Under the pieces are notes generated by a model. That model saw only the letters and a list, made by a program, of their open reading frames with translations. It was not told the DNA's origin and did no database searches. 64,000 bases of DNA. Origin: Motacilla alba alba. Lineage: Eukaryota; Chordata; Aves; Passeriformes; Motacillidae. Positions 22,834-34,725 of the stretch are shown here, piece by piece; positions within the stretch are counted from its first letter, which is position 1; the number at the start of each line of letters is the position of its first letter. The DNA lies in NCBI RefSeq assembly GCF_015832195.1, contig NW_024037374.1:3348001-3412000 (forward strand), read 5' to 3'. The position numbers and the translations under genes are program-made.

Positions 22834-23160
22834 TTGTGCTGTGGCTGTGCTGCTGAGCTGGGCTGGGCTCCTGGCACAGAGGCAGCTGCTGGTAACCAAG
22901 AAGAGCTTGAAAAGCACATTTCTCTTGATGAGCAGCTCTTCTGCCAGCCCAGCAGGGCTGGGGCACTGCCTGCAGCCACCCCAGGCACAGCACAGAGGCA
23001 CAGAGAGCTTCAATCAGTCAGGGCTGGGAAGGTGCTGAGAAGTGCCTGGGGCAGAATCCCTGCCAGCCCTTGGCACAGGAACCTCTGGCTGCAGGACAAT
23101 GCAGCTGCAGCTCCTGGAGTGATCTCCTACAGCTGGAACATCCCAATGCCTACAGACTCT
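22834..23160 (+). other. Possible 5' leader exon of receptor B
   Basis: Counterpart of the exon-like ORF in A and C, here on the plus strand and ending at a GTGAGT donor (23161-23166). The candidate acceptor before the receptor is at about 25755-25756, so the intron would be about 2.6 kb, longer than in A because of a B-specific insertion. No protein domain is recognised. Confidence 0.35.
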
Positions 23161-23499
23161 GTGAGTAGATTCTCTGATTATTTCTTGTGCAGAGCAGCCA
23201 GGGGTGCCCAGGGCTGTCCTGCAGATCAGGGTCCTGCAGCCCAGGGCGCTGTGCTGGGGCAGGGACTCTGCTGCCTGCCAGGGACAGCTCTCAGCCGGCC
23301 CGGGGAGCTGCTGCCAGCGCTGGGGAGAAGCTGTGGGGGGAAGGAGCCACCCTGAGCAGGGCAGGTGCTGCTGCTGAGAGGGGCTGGGTGGGGCAGGGCT
23401 GCTCCAAGCTCCATACCAGCCTGGGCAAAGCTCTCGAGGAGAGTTCCCAAAGAAGGTAAGCCTGGGATTGCTGGAAGAATCAGGAGCTTTCCTCAGACT

Positions 23500-24150
23500 G
23501 TTTTCATTTTCCTACTTGGAGCAGAGTGGAAAGGTTGGAGTGATAACAAAAAGATATTTTCTTTTTATGCATTTTCATATATATTCGTAGTTCTGTAAAC
23601 TAATACTATACAGTTATAAATCTGTAATCCTTACTTAACTTCAAAAAACTCCTAATTACCCCATTGGATGAATAATATATACTGATATAACTATTACCCC
23701 TAATTAACTCTAGTAAAATTCCTTACCTTTCTCTTAGATTTTAGAACAATAGCTGATTGTCTAAATACATTCCTGAAATACTGTATAGTCTTATTATCAG
23801 GAAGAGGCCCTGCAAGAAAAACATTTTAGTTTTTTGACCAGAATGTGAGCAGTCATGACAAAAAGTGGGGCAAAGAAGCCTTTGGACCTACTCCATTGGG
23901 TTGAGCCAGGGGTGTGTAATTGGGGCTACTGAATCTCCTATTGGATGTTCCTGTTCAATATCCTGAATTATCAACCTTAATAAATTGTTGAAATCAGGGG
24001 CCGGGTGTGCCCCATGCCCACTGGACACCTGGAAGCTTCCAATAAAGGTTTGTTTTTTTACTATACTGCTCTAACACTGTTGCTTGGGTTTTGTTGGTTT
24101 TTTTTTTTCTTTTTCTTTTTTGAGAATAGACAACCGGGGAATGAGAGAAC
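23500..24150 (+). mobile_element. AT-rich LTR-like insertion in the intron of receptor B
   Basis: AT-rich sequence absent from the same place in A and C, with AATAAA at about 24042-24047 after a CCAATAAAGG context, followed by a T-rich tract. Composition and poly(A) signal suggest a solo LTR. I could not define both termini or a target duplication, so the type is tentative. Confidence 0.4.
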
Positions 24151-25778
24151 CAGAACAGGAATTGTAATCCCAGAACATTCTGAGCTGAAAAGGAACACAC
24201 AGCAGGAACATCAAAGGAATGTTTGAACATTTACAGAGACTCCAGAACTGTCACTTTGGGTGGCCAGTCTCTCTGCTGGGAGCCTCCCAATGGGCCCTCA
24301 GCCACTCCTCAGCCCTGGACAGCAGCAGCATCCCCTTTGCAGGGCCCAGCAGGGCTCTCCTGAGCTGCCCTTGCCCACCTGCACCCAGAGCCTGCCCCAG
24401 CCAGGGCCCTGCACACAGGCAGGGTTCTGTAGGGCCGAGGCGAGGGCACACAGGGTGGGATGGGCTCTGTGAGCGCTGGCAGGGCCAAGGCTCCTCTCAG
24501 GAGGGAATGTCCAGGCCCAGGGAGATGCTCAGGGAAGGAGAGGGGGCTGAAGAGAGCAGTGCTGGGGGCAGGAGGGCACTGTTGGTGTGTGGGAGGTGCC
24601 GGGCACAGCTGGGCACAGGAACACTGTCCTGAGTGCCCGGCTGTCTCTGCCCTGCCCTCTCAGGTACAGCACCACAACATCTTCTCTTGTTTCTGCACTG
24701 CCCTGGTATTGTCACTGTGATCTGCTGCTCTCAGGGAGGCTCTGGCATTTGCAGCAGCTGAGTCAGGCACTGCCCTTGGCATTCCTGCCAGCCAGGGGTG
24801 TCCATGGGAATGAGGTGTCCAAGCTTCCCTGGGACCCGTGGGGCTGTGGGCAAAGCAGTCCATGGGAAAGGGAAATGAGCTGAGCCCCGTCCCTGAGATC
24901 CCATCAGGGGCACAGCCGGGGATCTCCTTGCTGTGCCCTGCCAAGCTCTGAGCTGCCCTCCTGGGTGCAAATCTGTGCCAGAGCCTCTGGGAGTTCCCTG
25001 AATGTCCCACGGGGAAGGGCAGAGCTGCCCCAGCTGAGGAAATGCTGCTGGGTTTGCCAAGGGAGCCGTGAGTGTCCTTGGCACAAGGGGGTGCTGAGAC
25101 CTTGCCCAGAGACCTTTAGAGAGGGTGAGACATTCAGGGATCCCTCTGCTCTGGGCAGAGTCTGGTTTATCCCAGGGTGACTGGGGAGTGTGACTGTGCT
25201 CTGATTGCAGCCAAAGGTGCAAAGTCAGTGCAGCTGGGAACAAGCCCATGCAGCTCCTCACCTTCCCTGAGCCACAGGGAATCCTTTGCCTCTCCCATCT
25301 CTCAGTGGCAGACTCTGAGTGCAGCAGGAATGCTGGGGATTTCTGACCTCAGATATGTGTGGGTATGTGAGAAAGATGTGTGGGTAGGAAAACAATTCCT
25401 AAAACCAACTCCTGCCATCCTTTAGAAGTGTGAGTGCAGAAGCTAGCAAGCCTTTCAGCATTAGGAGTGATTCCCCTGACAAATCCTGAATATCCAGCCT
25501 TGTTCCTCTGCCAAGTGGCCACAAACCCAGGGCAGTGGAGAAGGGATGGCTCCTCAAGAGCCCCCAAGCACAGAGCTTGCTGCTCCTGGCACACTCAGCC
25601 AGCACAACTGGAGCTTAGGCAGGGACCTGGGTGAAGGATTTCCCAGAGCAGGAACAAGGCTGGGTGAGTCCAAACAGGACAGTCTGCAGGGAATGGCCCA
25701 GGTTTGGCTCAAAGGAGCGTCTCCTGACTTGTCACTGTCCTTTCTCCATGAACAGGTCCCCATGTGCAGCCCCAGCAA

Positions 25779-26711
25779 ATGTCCAACAGCAGCTCCATCA
25801 GCCACTTCGTCCTGCTGGCATTGGCAGACACGCGGCAGCTGCAGCTGCTGCACTTCTGCCTCTTGCTGGGCATCTCCCTGGCTGCCCTCCTGGGCAACGG
25901 CCTCATCATCAGCGCCGTAGCCTGCGGCCAGCACCTGCACACGCCCATGTTCTTCTTCCTGCTCAACCTGGCCCTCACTGACCTGGGCTCCATCTGCACC
26001 ACTGTCCCCAAAGCCATGCACAATTCCCTCTGGGGCACCAGGAACATCTCCTACACTGGATGTGCTGCACAGCTCTTCTTCCTTCTCTTCTTTATTGCAG
26101 CAGAGCTTTCCCTCCTGACCGTCATGTGCTACGACCGCTACATGTCCATCTGCAAACCCCTGCACTATGGGAGCCTCCTGGGCAGCAGAGCTTGTGCCCA
26201 CATGGCAGCAGCTGCCTGGGCCAGTGCCTTTCTCAATGCTCTCATGCACACGGCCAATACATTTTCCCTGCCCCTGTGCCATGGCAATGCTCTCGGCCAG
26301 TTCTTCTGTGAGGTCCCACAGATCCTCAAGCTCTCCTGCTCACACTCCAGCCTCAGGAAACTTGGGCTTCTTGTCTTTTCCATCTGTTTAGGACTTGGTT
26401 GTTTTGTGTTCATTGTTTTCTCCTATGTGCAGATCTTCAGGGCTGTGCTGAAGATCCCCTCTGAGCAGGGACGGCACAAAGCCTTTTCCACCTGCCTCCC
26501 TCACCTGGCTGTGGTCTCCCTTTTTGTCAGCACTATCATATTTTCCTACCTGAAGCCCCCCTCCATGTCCTCCCCATCCCTGGATCTGGCCCTGTCAGTT
26601 CTGTACTCGGTGGTGACTCCAGCCCTGAACCCCCTCATCTACAGCCTGAGGAACCAGGAGCTCAAGGCTGCAGTGTGGAGACTGATGACTGGATGCTTTC
26701 AGGAACATTAA
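25779..26711 (+). CDS. Olfactory receptor, OR14-like, intact (copy B)
   Basis: A second intact seven-transmembrane odorant receptor of 310 codons. The start is the ATG at 25779 (MSNSSSISHF). The ATG at 25762 is in another frame and the GTG at 25764 is not a likely start. OR landmarks are all present: N-terminal sequon, LGN in TM1, LHTPMFFF, MCYDRYMSICKPLHY after TM3, three loop-2 cysteines, KAFSTCLPHLA in TM6 and ALNPLIYSLRNQELK in TM7. It differs from A and C mainly in TM3, TM5 (SHSSLRKLGLLVFSICLGLG) and TM6. Its 3' flank also differs from the A/C version. A candidate splice acceptor (tttctccatgaacag) lies 23 bases before the ATG. The strand is opposite to A and C. Ligand unknown; membrane location by family. 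Confidence 0.95.
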   Translation: MSNSSSISHFVLLALADTRQLQLLHFCLLLGISLAALLGNGLIISAVACGQHLHTPMFFFLLNLALTDLGSICTTVPKAMHNSLWGTRNISYTGCAAQLFFLLFFIAAELSLLTVMCYDRYMSICKPLHYGSLLGSRACAHMAAAAWASAFLNALMHTANTFSLPLCHGNALGQFFCEVPQILKLSCSHSSLRKLGLLVFSICLGLGCFVFIVFSYVQIFRAVLKIPSEQGRHKAFSTCLPHLAVVSLFVSTIIFSYLKPPSMSSPSLDLALSVLYSVVTPALNPLIYSLRNQELKAAVWRLMTGCFQEH

Positions 26712-26741
26712 ACTGCTGGCCAATTTCTGCAAATCACATGT

Positions 26742-26747
26742 AATAAA
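26742..26747 (+). promoter_or_regulatory. Poly(A) signal of receptor B
   Basis: AATAAA about 30 bases after the receptor B stop codon, at the position corresponding to the signal in A and C. Confidence 0.6.
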
Positions 26748-26759
26748 AGTCATCTTTGA

Positions 26760-28295
26760 TACTTCTTGTTGGTTTCATTTTGCAGGTCCTTTTTGTTTGT
26801 TTTACTTTTCTCATGTTGTCCACAGAGACAAGCCATTTTTTGTGCTATTTCTCTTTTTTTTTTTCTGTCCATTTTCCCTGTGGCCACAGACTGTGTCAAT
26901 GAGGGGCTGTGTTCTTGGTGACTTTAAAGGAACTAAAGGATCTCCCAGCAAAGTTTTCTGCACAGATGCTCTTTTGTTGCCTTCTCTGGAGCTGCAGCAG
27001 CAATGTCTGTGAGCAGAGCTGGGGCAGATCAGTGCTGGCCCAGCAGCTGTGCCCAGCAGCAGCAGCAGCACTTGGTGTTGCCAGTGCTGCTGCCGTGGCC
27101 CTGCCCCGCTGCCCTGGTGGCCCTGGTGTTGCTGTAGGGCCTGAGTGCTCTCGGGGCCGGGCACAGTGCTGGGGGTGGCAGTGCCGGGGCTGCAGCAGGG
27201 ACAGGCCATGGGCACTGCTGGGGCAGCACTGACGCCTCAGGCCAGGGCCTGGGGGCTGCAGGCTCCTTGCCCAGGCTCTCTCAAGAACACGGCCAGGCCA
27301 ATGCTGAGCACAGAAAACCCCGTGAGCAGCCCCAGGGTGGCCGTGGGCAGGCTGGGGGCAAACAGCATGGCTGGGGCTCTGCAAGGGCCCTGGGGCACAC
27401 GGGAAGGAGCAGCAGAGCAGGGGCTGATCCATCCCCAGTGCGCTGCACAGCCCAGGGCAGCATCCCAGAGCGTCCTCATGGAGCTGCCAACACCATCCCC
27501 CCTCTGCAGCCCTGGCCTCTCCCCCAGCTCACACAGGTGCTGCATCCTTGCAGGCACAGGCACGGCAGCACTGGCTCAGGAGCCCCTGTTTGCATTGCAC
27601 ACAGCAGGCGGGAGCACCCCCATGCTGTTGCTGTGGGGACATGAACCTGAGGGAGCACAAATGTCATCAGCCCTCGGGGCCACCAAGGGCTGGGGGACAC
27701 CAGGGAAAGCACTCTGCTTTGTCCTGGCCCCTGCAGTCAGCCAGAAAGTTTGTTCCCATCAGCTGGGAGTTTCCTGTCCCACTGCAGACGCTGTTGCTCA
27801 GAGCCAGGGCTGCCTGGCAGCCACCCCCAAACTGCCCTAAACATTTCCTTGGCTTCACCTTTGCTTTCTTTCCTCCTCCTGCTACAAATTCCTTCCTGTT
27901 GCCCAGCCCTGTTCCCTGCCCTGCAAACAGCCCATCCCTGTTTGCCCTTTCATCTCTGGCCCCACTCCCCATTGCACTTCCTGACTTGGCACCATGGGAA
28001 CATCCCTTGGGGAGCAGGATCATCCTCCAAGTGCTGCAGCAATTGTCTGCAGGCTCCTGCAGTGCCCTGTGCTGCTCCCTTGCCAGAGGCACCCCAGGCC
28101 AGGGGGGCCCATCTGGGCTGCTGTGTCTGCCTGTGGGGCTCCCTGTTCTGGGCAGTGAGGAGGAGCTGCAGAGGCTCTGCAGGACTGACAGGATGGGCTT
28201 TGGGGCTGGCAGGAGAAGCTGAGGCACCTGCGCTGCTGGAGCTTCTGAACAGGAGGCCCAGGGCTCATCCTGACACTGCTCCAAGGGTGTTTTCA
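26760..28295. other. Downstream block of receptor B, no gene supported
   Basis: Counterpart of 1-1320. The first 250 bases differ from the A/C version. From about 26890 on it matches C very closely. The long open frame 27145-27840 is preserved in C as 54879-55577 (minus) but is GC-rich and without recognisable domains. Confidence 0.45.
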
Positions 28296-30063
28296 GAGAA
28301 TCCCAGAATCAGCAAGGTTGGAAAAGGCCTTGGAGATGATCAAGTCCAACCTGTGCCCTGACACTGCCTTTTCTCCTCTGAGCCACCTCTTCTCAGGATA
28401 AACAACCCCAGCCGCTCCTCAGAGGACTTGTATTCCAGACCCCTCCCCAGCCTTGTTGCCCTTCTCTGGACACACTCCAGCCTCTCCATGTCCTTCCTAA
28501 ATTGAGGGGCCCAGAACTGGACACAGCACTCGAGGTGCTGCCCAAGCAGTGCCCAGCACAGGGGAAGAATCACTGCCCTGCTCCCGCTGGCCACACCATT
28601 CCTGATCCAGGCCAGGAGCCATTGGCCTTCTTGGCCCCCTGGGCACACTGCTGGCTCATGTCCAGCCCGCTGTCCAGCAGTCCCTGCAGCTCCCTTTCTG
28701 CCTGGCTGCTCTCCAGCCACTCTGTCCCCAGCCTGTAGTGCTGCAGGGGTTGTTGTGGCCAAAGTGCAGGACCCGGCACTGGGACTTGTTAAACCTCACC
28801 TTGTTGGATTTGGTCCCTGGATCCAGCCTGTCCAGGGCCCTGTGCAGAGCCCTCCTACCCTGCAGCCAATCCACAATCACAACAAGCTTGGTGTCATCTG
28901 CAAATTTGCTGATGGTGGAAACAGTCCCCTCATGCAGATCAGCAATGCAGATATTGAAATCCATGCTGGCTGGCTCTGATCCCTCAGCCATCCTGTGGGT
29001 GCCCTGTGATGGCACTCAAGGTGATCTGTTCCATAACCTTGCCAGGCTCCCAGGTCAGGCTGACAGGCCTGGAGCTCCCCAGATCCTCCTTCCAGCCCTT
29101 CTTTGGGATGGGGTCACACTGGCATCTCCAGCCCTCTGGGACCTCTCTGGTGAGCCAGGACTGATGGTAGATGATGGAGAGCAGCTTGGGGAGCTCATCC
29201 ACCAGCTCCCTCATCCCCCTAGCATGGATCCCATCTGATCCATACACCTGTGAGCATCTGAGTGGCTCAGCAGGTCCCCAGCTGCTTCCTCCTGGATTCC
29301 AGGGGGCTGTTCTGCTCCCTTTGTCCATCTACCAGCTCAGGAGAGCACTTGTATTGAGGGCAATGTGTCCTAATATTGAAAATTGAGACAAACAATGTGG
29401 CAAGTAGCTCAGCCTCGTCTTTATCTTTCGTTCCTAAATTCTCCACTGTATCCAATAAAGAGTAGAGGTTCTTCTTATACCATGTTTTGCTATTAATTTA
29501 TTTATAGAAACCTTATCTAATATTTTTCACAGAAGTGGCCACGTTAAGCTCTAATTGAGTTTTCACCTCTTTCCTTTTCTTTCTGCATGACCTAACAACA
29601 TCCTTAAACACTTTGTAAGTAGCCTGACCTTCTGTCCAAAGCTTAAGAACCATCTTTTTTCCTCTGAGTTCCAACAAAAGCTCCATGGGCAGCCAGGCCA
29701 GTCATTTTCCTCACCAGCTCATCTTTTGCCACACTGGGACAGGCTGCTCCTTCCCCCTTAACATGACTTTCTTGAAATGTGTCCATCCTCCCTGGACCCC
29801 TTTGTTTTTAAGGGCTGTTTCCCTTAAAAAAAATCAGTACTTGATATGGTACTCCCCAAATCAGCATCCTAAACAGGCCAAAGTCTGCCCTCCCTAATGC
29901 CAGTGTAGAAGTTTTGTTGCTGACCCTCCTTCTTTCAGAGAAGATTGAAAACTTGATTATTGCATGGTCACTGTGCCCCAGGCAGCCTCTGACCCCCACA
30001 TCTGCCACCAGCCCTTCTCTGTTTGTGAACAGCAGGAGACAGAGCTTTCCTTGGCAGTGGGAG
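28296..30063 (-). mobile_element. CR1 LINE fragment in cassette B
   Basis: On the minus strand, the end of the ORF2 endonuclease domain (GCLGHSDHAIIKFS near 29960), a linker, RT segments (SSRPVSLTWEPGKVMEQ, KFADDTKLV with the catalytic ADD box near 28905) and the 3' end (QRRATRL, then the AAGGTTGGACTTGATGATC-type tail at about 28300-28370). Relative to C there is an internal deletion of RT sequence near 28975. It is 5' truncated at an LTR junction (30064). CR1 is the main avian non-LTR retrotransposon; this copy is dead. Confidence 0.88.
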
Positions 30064-30526
30064 TGTTACCAAAAATTCGGTAAAACAGAAAACTCCTAAA
30101 CAGCAATGCAGCATTAAGAAGCAGCATTCTTCATTCAGCCGGATGCATGGGGATAGCTCCTCCCAAAGCCGTGCGTGCTGAGTACAGGAAAGTTTCTGTT
30201 TATTTTCTGTATTTTGCACACATATTCATTGATTGTCCCAGACTAAACACACATATGATAATCATTTCCCCAAAATCATTAACACATTTTCCCACCCCTC
30301 TACCCATGTGTTCTTCTGTCCTGGGGGTCTCTCTGGTGGTCCCTGGTGGTCGTGGACCCCAATGTTGCAGTGGGCCTGGCTGAGCTGGCAGGACACTGAG
30401 GCTGGTGAACTTCCAGTTCCCCTTCTGACACAAGGGGCATTGTGTGGTTTCCATAGGCCTGGGGTTTTGGAGAACAAGCTCCAGGTGTCAGCTCACCTGG
30501 TGCAGACAATTGATCATCTGGTAACA
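30064..30526 (-). repeat. Solo-LTR-like element in cassette B
   Basis: 463 bases with inverted termini TGTTACC...GGTAACA. Counterpart of 50943-51392 in C, where the poly(A) signal AATAAA is intact (here AATGAA). One side is CR1, the other is the TGACATCA array. Direct flanks do not show a matching target duplication. Confidence 0.65.
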
Positions 30527-30800
30527 TGAGGTCACAGAGTGGGCTATGACATCACAGAGTGGGTTATGTGAGGTCATTGAGCAGCTGTAACATCATAGGC
30601 TGCCTCTGTGACATCACAGAGCCAGCTGTGACATCACAGGGCAGGCTATGACATCACAGGGCAGAGGTCTGACATCACAGAGCAGACTATGACATTAGAG
30701 AGTTGGTGGTGACATCACAGAGCAGCTGTGTGACATTAGAGAATGGGCTGTGCCATCACAGAGAAGGCTGTGCCATCACCGAGGGGCTGTGTGACACCCC
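30527..30800 (+). repeat. TGACATCA minisatellite array 1
   Basis: Degenerate units of about 20-28 bases built on TGTGACATCACAGAGCAGG. The core TGTGA-CA-TCACA is a short inverted repeat. The array adjoins the LTR on its left and cassette sequence on its right. The inverted counterpart is at 50660-50942. Confidence 0.85.
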
Positions 30801-31904
30801 AGGAGGGCTGTGTCAGGTCACTGGGTTGGTCACTCTGCCCCAGCTCCCCCTCACAGTTTCTCCCAACAAGTCCAATGCTGTTCATGCCCAGCAGGGTTCC
30901 TGTACCCCGGGATCCCCCGGTTCCCCTGGAGCCACAGCCTCCAGCAAAGGATGTTCCACAGGATCCAGCCCAGAGCCTGACATGGGGACAAGGGGCCAGG
31001 GCTGTGTGAGCAGCACATCAAGGCTGGGGATTATCCAGGTCACTGTGGCCTGGTTTGGGTTGCCCAGGGCAGGAAAGATGTCTGGCAGCTGGAGCAGGGT
31101 TAGGGAAGGGCCTCCAAGGTGGGGCTGGAGCCCTTGGGCTGTGAGCAGAGGCTGAGGGAGCTGGGCTTGTCCAGCCCGCAGCAGGGAAGGCTGAGGGGCT
31201 GCTCATCCCAGCCTGGCAGTGCCACCACGGAGGTGATGGAGAACACAGAGCCAGGCTCTTCACCGGGGACCCTGGTGGGAGACAAAAGCCAGTGGGTGGA
31301 AGGGGAAAGAGGGGAGATCAGCCAGTACAGGAGGAGATGAAATGAGTCAGGCTGGTTTCAGCATTTCCTCAACACCAAGAGCAGCCTGAGCTCCCTTCTC
31401 CATCCACCACTGACAGCTTTGCAAATCAGGAATTGTTTGAGCTGTTTAGCCCCCACTCCTGGATGAACATCCTGATACATGAACTTAATTGTGGTTATAT
31501 CTATCACAGAACCATGTTTGTCTGAAATTAATTTTAGTTTGGAAATTACTTCAGGATGGAGGACTCATCATGTGCTGCAGGGACATTGCACATAGCTCAG
31601 GGAAGAGTGTGATTGTTATTAGATTGTGTCCTGTTCAACTATGGTCTGTTGGCCATGAAGGGAAACTTTCTGTGCCTCTGAGTCTCACCAGTTCCTGACC
31701 CCCAAAGGACACAAACCTGATGAGTTGTGGCTCCCACTCCAGTGGTGGCACTTGGACCTCCCTCCATCCCCAGAGCAGAGCTCCCTTGTCCCAGAAAGTC
31801 CCTGGCAATGCAGGGATGAAGGAAACAGGACAGGCTGTGGGGATCAGGGGCAGGGCACAGCCAGGGATTTGGGGTGGTTGTGAGCCCAGGGCAGGACCTG
31901 GCCC
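30801..31904. other. Cassette flank shared with C and D, no gene seen
   Basis: Matches C at about 49560-50660 (inverted); the first 200 bases also match relic D (38150-38390). Contains ORFs such as 30703-31155 that cross the array boundary and are not convincing. No domain recognised. Confidence 0.45.
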
Positions 31905-32135
31905 TCGACCTTGGTGAACCTCATCCCATTGTCCTGGGTCAATGGCTCCAGCCTGTCCAGATCCCTCTGCAGAGCTTCCTGCCCTCCAGCACAGCCACAC
32001 TCCCACCCAGCCTGGGCTCACCTGGGAACTGACAGAGGGTGCCCTCGATGGCCTCATCCAGATCAGCAATAAAGAGATTTCACTGACCTGGCTCCAGTTC
32101 TGAGCCCTGGGGACACCCCTGGATGTGACTCCATT
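31905..32135 (-). mobile_element. Short CR1 fragment
   Basis: The minus strand reads LLEGRKLCRGIWTG, a CR1 ORF2 post-catalytic segment, with typical CR1 wording around it. It interrupts the B/C similarity, which resumes at about 32150 and again at 32700. Confidence 0.55.
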
Positions 32136-33389
32136 CCTCAGCGGCTCTGAGTGCCAGGGGTTGGATGAGGGAAATGGTGGGGTGGGGGTAGGGACAAAGT
32201 CTGATTGATTGTCAGCTATGAAGGGTCTTGATTTTTATATCTGTTCAGACTGCATTAGGAGGTGCTGGAGGTCAATATCAATTGGACAATGCAGATATCA
32301 ATCTATAAAAAAAAAGAAAACTAAACAGGACAAAACAGTTCTCTCTGCACTGTTTTCTATATAGTAGATTCCCTTGGAATACACTTCTGGAATCTGTCTA
32401 ATTTACCACAAAGAATTGAAAACTCAGACTACTCCCATGAGCTTGTCTTGTTTGGGTGTTTTGAGCAAATTTTTATGAGCTTTTCTCATTGAATTCCTCA
32501 ACTGAAGAGCTCAAGAAAGAAGAGGCCTCTGGAGAAGGAAAATTCATCAGCAGCCTCGAAGTGGCTGAGGATGCATCCCCATCAGAGCAGCAATGAACAG
32601 AAATGGGCACAGCTTTGGGGCTGCCCCAGCTTGGGCATGGGCCCTGGGCCTGGAGCAGGAGCAGCTCTGGAGGGCCCCAAGGCCGGGGCTCTTGTGCTGC
32701 CCTGGGCAGATGGGATGGCAGCAGGGGCTGCAGAGCTCTCAGCACCTCAGCCAGAGGGGAGCAGGGCATCCAGAGAGCCTCCTTTGGCCTTGGCCAAGCA
32801 CCTTCCCCCATGGCTGGGCTGAGTCCTGTGGCAGCTGCAGCTGCTGCTGTGCCCTTGCCAGGGGCTGAGGCCGTGGGGCCAGTGGCCAGAGCAGCCTGGG
32901 CTGAGCAGAGCTGTGGGGCCAGAGGCGGCTGGGCTGGGCTGGGGAGAGGCCCTTGGTGCTGCCCAGAGCTCAGGGCAGCTGGCAGAGCTTGCAGGGAGCT
33001 GGGCTGGGCTCAGAGAGAAACCATCAGGGTCCATCTCAGCCTGGCTGAGCGTGCAGGGGCCATGAAGAGCACCCCAGGTTCTGCAATTTCTCTGTGTGGG
33101 AGCTGAGTTTGTGACCCCCTGAGCCCTCCCAAATGCTGGGGCTGCTCCTCCAGCTCCAGAGAAGATGTGACAGATGGACAGAGAGTAATCATTCCTGCTG
33201 AATTCTTTATTGTGTTTGCTTATACAGGTGACCTGGATCCATATGTAGACAAGGTGTTTTGTGTCAGATAACACTGGGAGAGTGATAGGAAAAATATTTT
33301 TTAGTTGAAAATAACATTTCTTGCTTAATATACAATGAGAAATAAAAGACACATATGATCAGAAGAGCATCTGGGTTTTTCAGAGGATG
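32136..33389. other. Distal end of cassette B and adjoining DNA
   Basis: 32150-32290 matches 46950-47100 inverted, and 32700-33060 matches about 49200-49560 inverted. The remainder (32290-32700 and 33060-33389) is mixed AT-rich and GC-rich sequence with no recognisable gene. Confidence 0.45.
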
Positions 33390-33690
33390 AGAGACTTATT
33401 GATGTTCCCGGAGTGAACCCTGTTCAAATACTTTGGTGACCACCAGAGGCCAAGGCCAGCCACACTTTTGTCTAGGACAGCCCTTGCATATAGGGAATTT
33501 TTCAGGGGGATTAACAGTTTTGTCCATGGGCACCTGGAAAGATGGATGGTTCTTTTCCACAGGAAGAAAAGCACAGAGCCCCAGTTCTCCAGGGGCTGAT
33601 GAGAGGCGGCCCTCAACATTCCAAGATCAGCTGGACCTTTCAGGTGGCCCCTGGGAGGCCAAACCAGCCAGACCTGTTCCATATTCCCTT
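33390..33690 (+). repeat. About 188-bp satellite unit, block 1
   Basis: One to one and a half copies of the unit containing 'ccaaggccagcca', 'tattgg(g)aattt', 'ggttcttttccacaggaaggaaa' and 'gagccccagt'. It is followed directly by the 39-bp array. Confidence 0.75.
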
Positions 33691-34060
33691 GGTTCCATAA
33701 GGCCCCACAGTGTCACAATGTTCTCCTTGCTTTCTGAAGTGTCACACCAGTCTCCATGCTTCCATGAGGCCCTGCAGGGTCACAATGGCCCTTTGGTTCC
33801 GTGTTGCCCCACAGTGTCACAATGGTCTCCATCATTCCATGGAGCCTTGCAATGCCACAATGCTCTCCATGGATCCACAGTGCCCCGCAGGATCACAACG
33901 GCCCCTTGGCTCCATGAGGCCCTGAAATGCAACAATGGCCTCTAGGTTCCCCAAAGCCCTGCTGCTCCACACTGGCCCCTTGGGACCATGCGGCCCAGCA
34001 GAGCCACAGTGATGTCCTTGGTTCCACGAGGCCCCACAGTGTCACCATGGTCTCCACAGA
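33691..34060 (+). repeat. 39-bp minisatellite, block 1
   Basis: About ten degenerate units built on 'ccatgaggccctgcagtgtc' followed by 'acaatggtctccttggtt', period about 36-39 bases. Flanked on both sides by the 188-bp unit. Confidence 0.85.
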
Positions 34061-34725
34061 AAGGAAACCTCAGAGCCCCCGTGTTTCAGGGCTTGATGAA
34101 CTGCAGTCACCCGAGGCCAAGGCTGGACAGACCTGTCTCTCCTGGCAGGCTTGTCCAGGAGCAACTCTTGGATATTTGAAATTTTGAATGTTGAATCCCA
34201 ATTTCAGCCCTTTTTGCCTGGAGGAGAAGGCCAGTTCTTTTCCACAGGAAGGAAAGCATGGAGCCCCTGTGTTTGGAAGGCAAGTGAGACCTGGCCCTAA
34301 GGAGGCCAAGGCCAGCCAGATCTGTCTGTAATGGCAGCTTTTGTGTAGGAGCAATCTTTGGATATAGGACTTTTGGTGGTGGAATCCCAATTTTGGCCAC
34401 GGCCACCAGGGGAAGAAGGATGGTTCTTTTCCATGGGAAGGAAACGACAGAGCCCCAGTGTTTCAGGGCAGAATAGAGGTGACCACCAGAGGCCAAAGCC
34501 AGCCAGAGCAATCCATCCTGCCAGCTTTTGTCTGGGAGTAATCCCTGGATATTGGGAAGTTTGGAGGGGGAATCCCATTTTGGCCATGGATGCTTGAAGG
34601 AGAAGGGAAGTTCTTTTCCATGTGAAGGAAAGCCCAGAGCCCCAGTGTTCCAGGGGTACGTGGGAAGAGACCCTCAACATGCCAAGGGCAGTTGGACCAG
34701 TCAGGCCAGGCCAACCAGAGCTGTT
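34061..34725 (+). repeat. About 188-bp satellite, block 2 (3.5 units)
   Basis: The landmark 'gagccccagtgtttcaggg' recurs at about 34074, 34260, 34451 and 34637, a spacing of 186, 191 and 186 bases. Each unit also has 'aggccaaggccagccag' and 'ttcttttccatgggaagga'. Confidence 0.85.

Larger units (their letters stand above)
21512..33060 (-). repeat. Duplicated olfactory-receptor cassette, copy B (inverted, extended)
   Basis: Inverted relative to A and C. 21512 to about 28070 matches A (5467 to 1). The whole stretch to about 33060 matches C (60059 down to about 49200) in the same block order: receptor, downstream block, CR1, LTR, TGACATCA array, GC-rich blocks. Local differences include an AT-rich insertion at about 23500-24150 and a CR1 piece at 31905-32135. 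Confidence 0.87.

Noticed and set aside
25762..25920. Alternative ATG upstream of receptor B
   Set aside because: It is in a different frame from the receptor and ends quickly; the family-typical MSNSSS start is 17 bases downstream.
27145..27840. 231-codon ORF preserved in cassette C (54879-55577 minus)
   Set aside because: Preservation is explained by recent duplication; opposite-strand frames are equally open and the protein is low-complexity with no recognisable fold.
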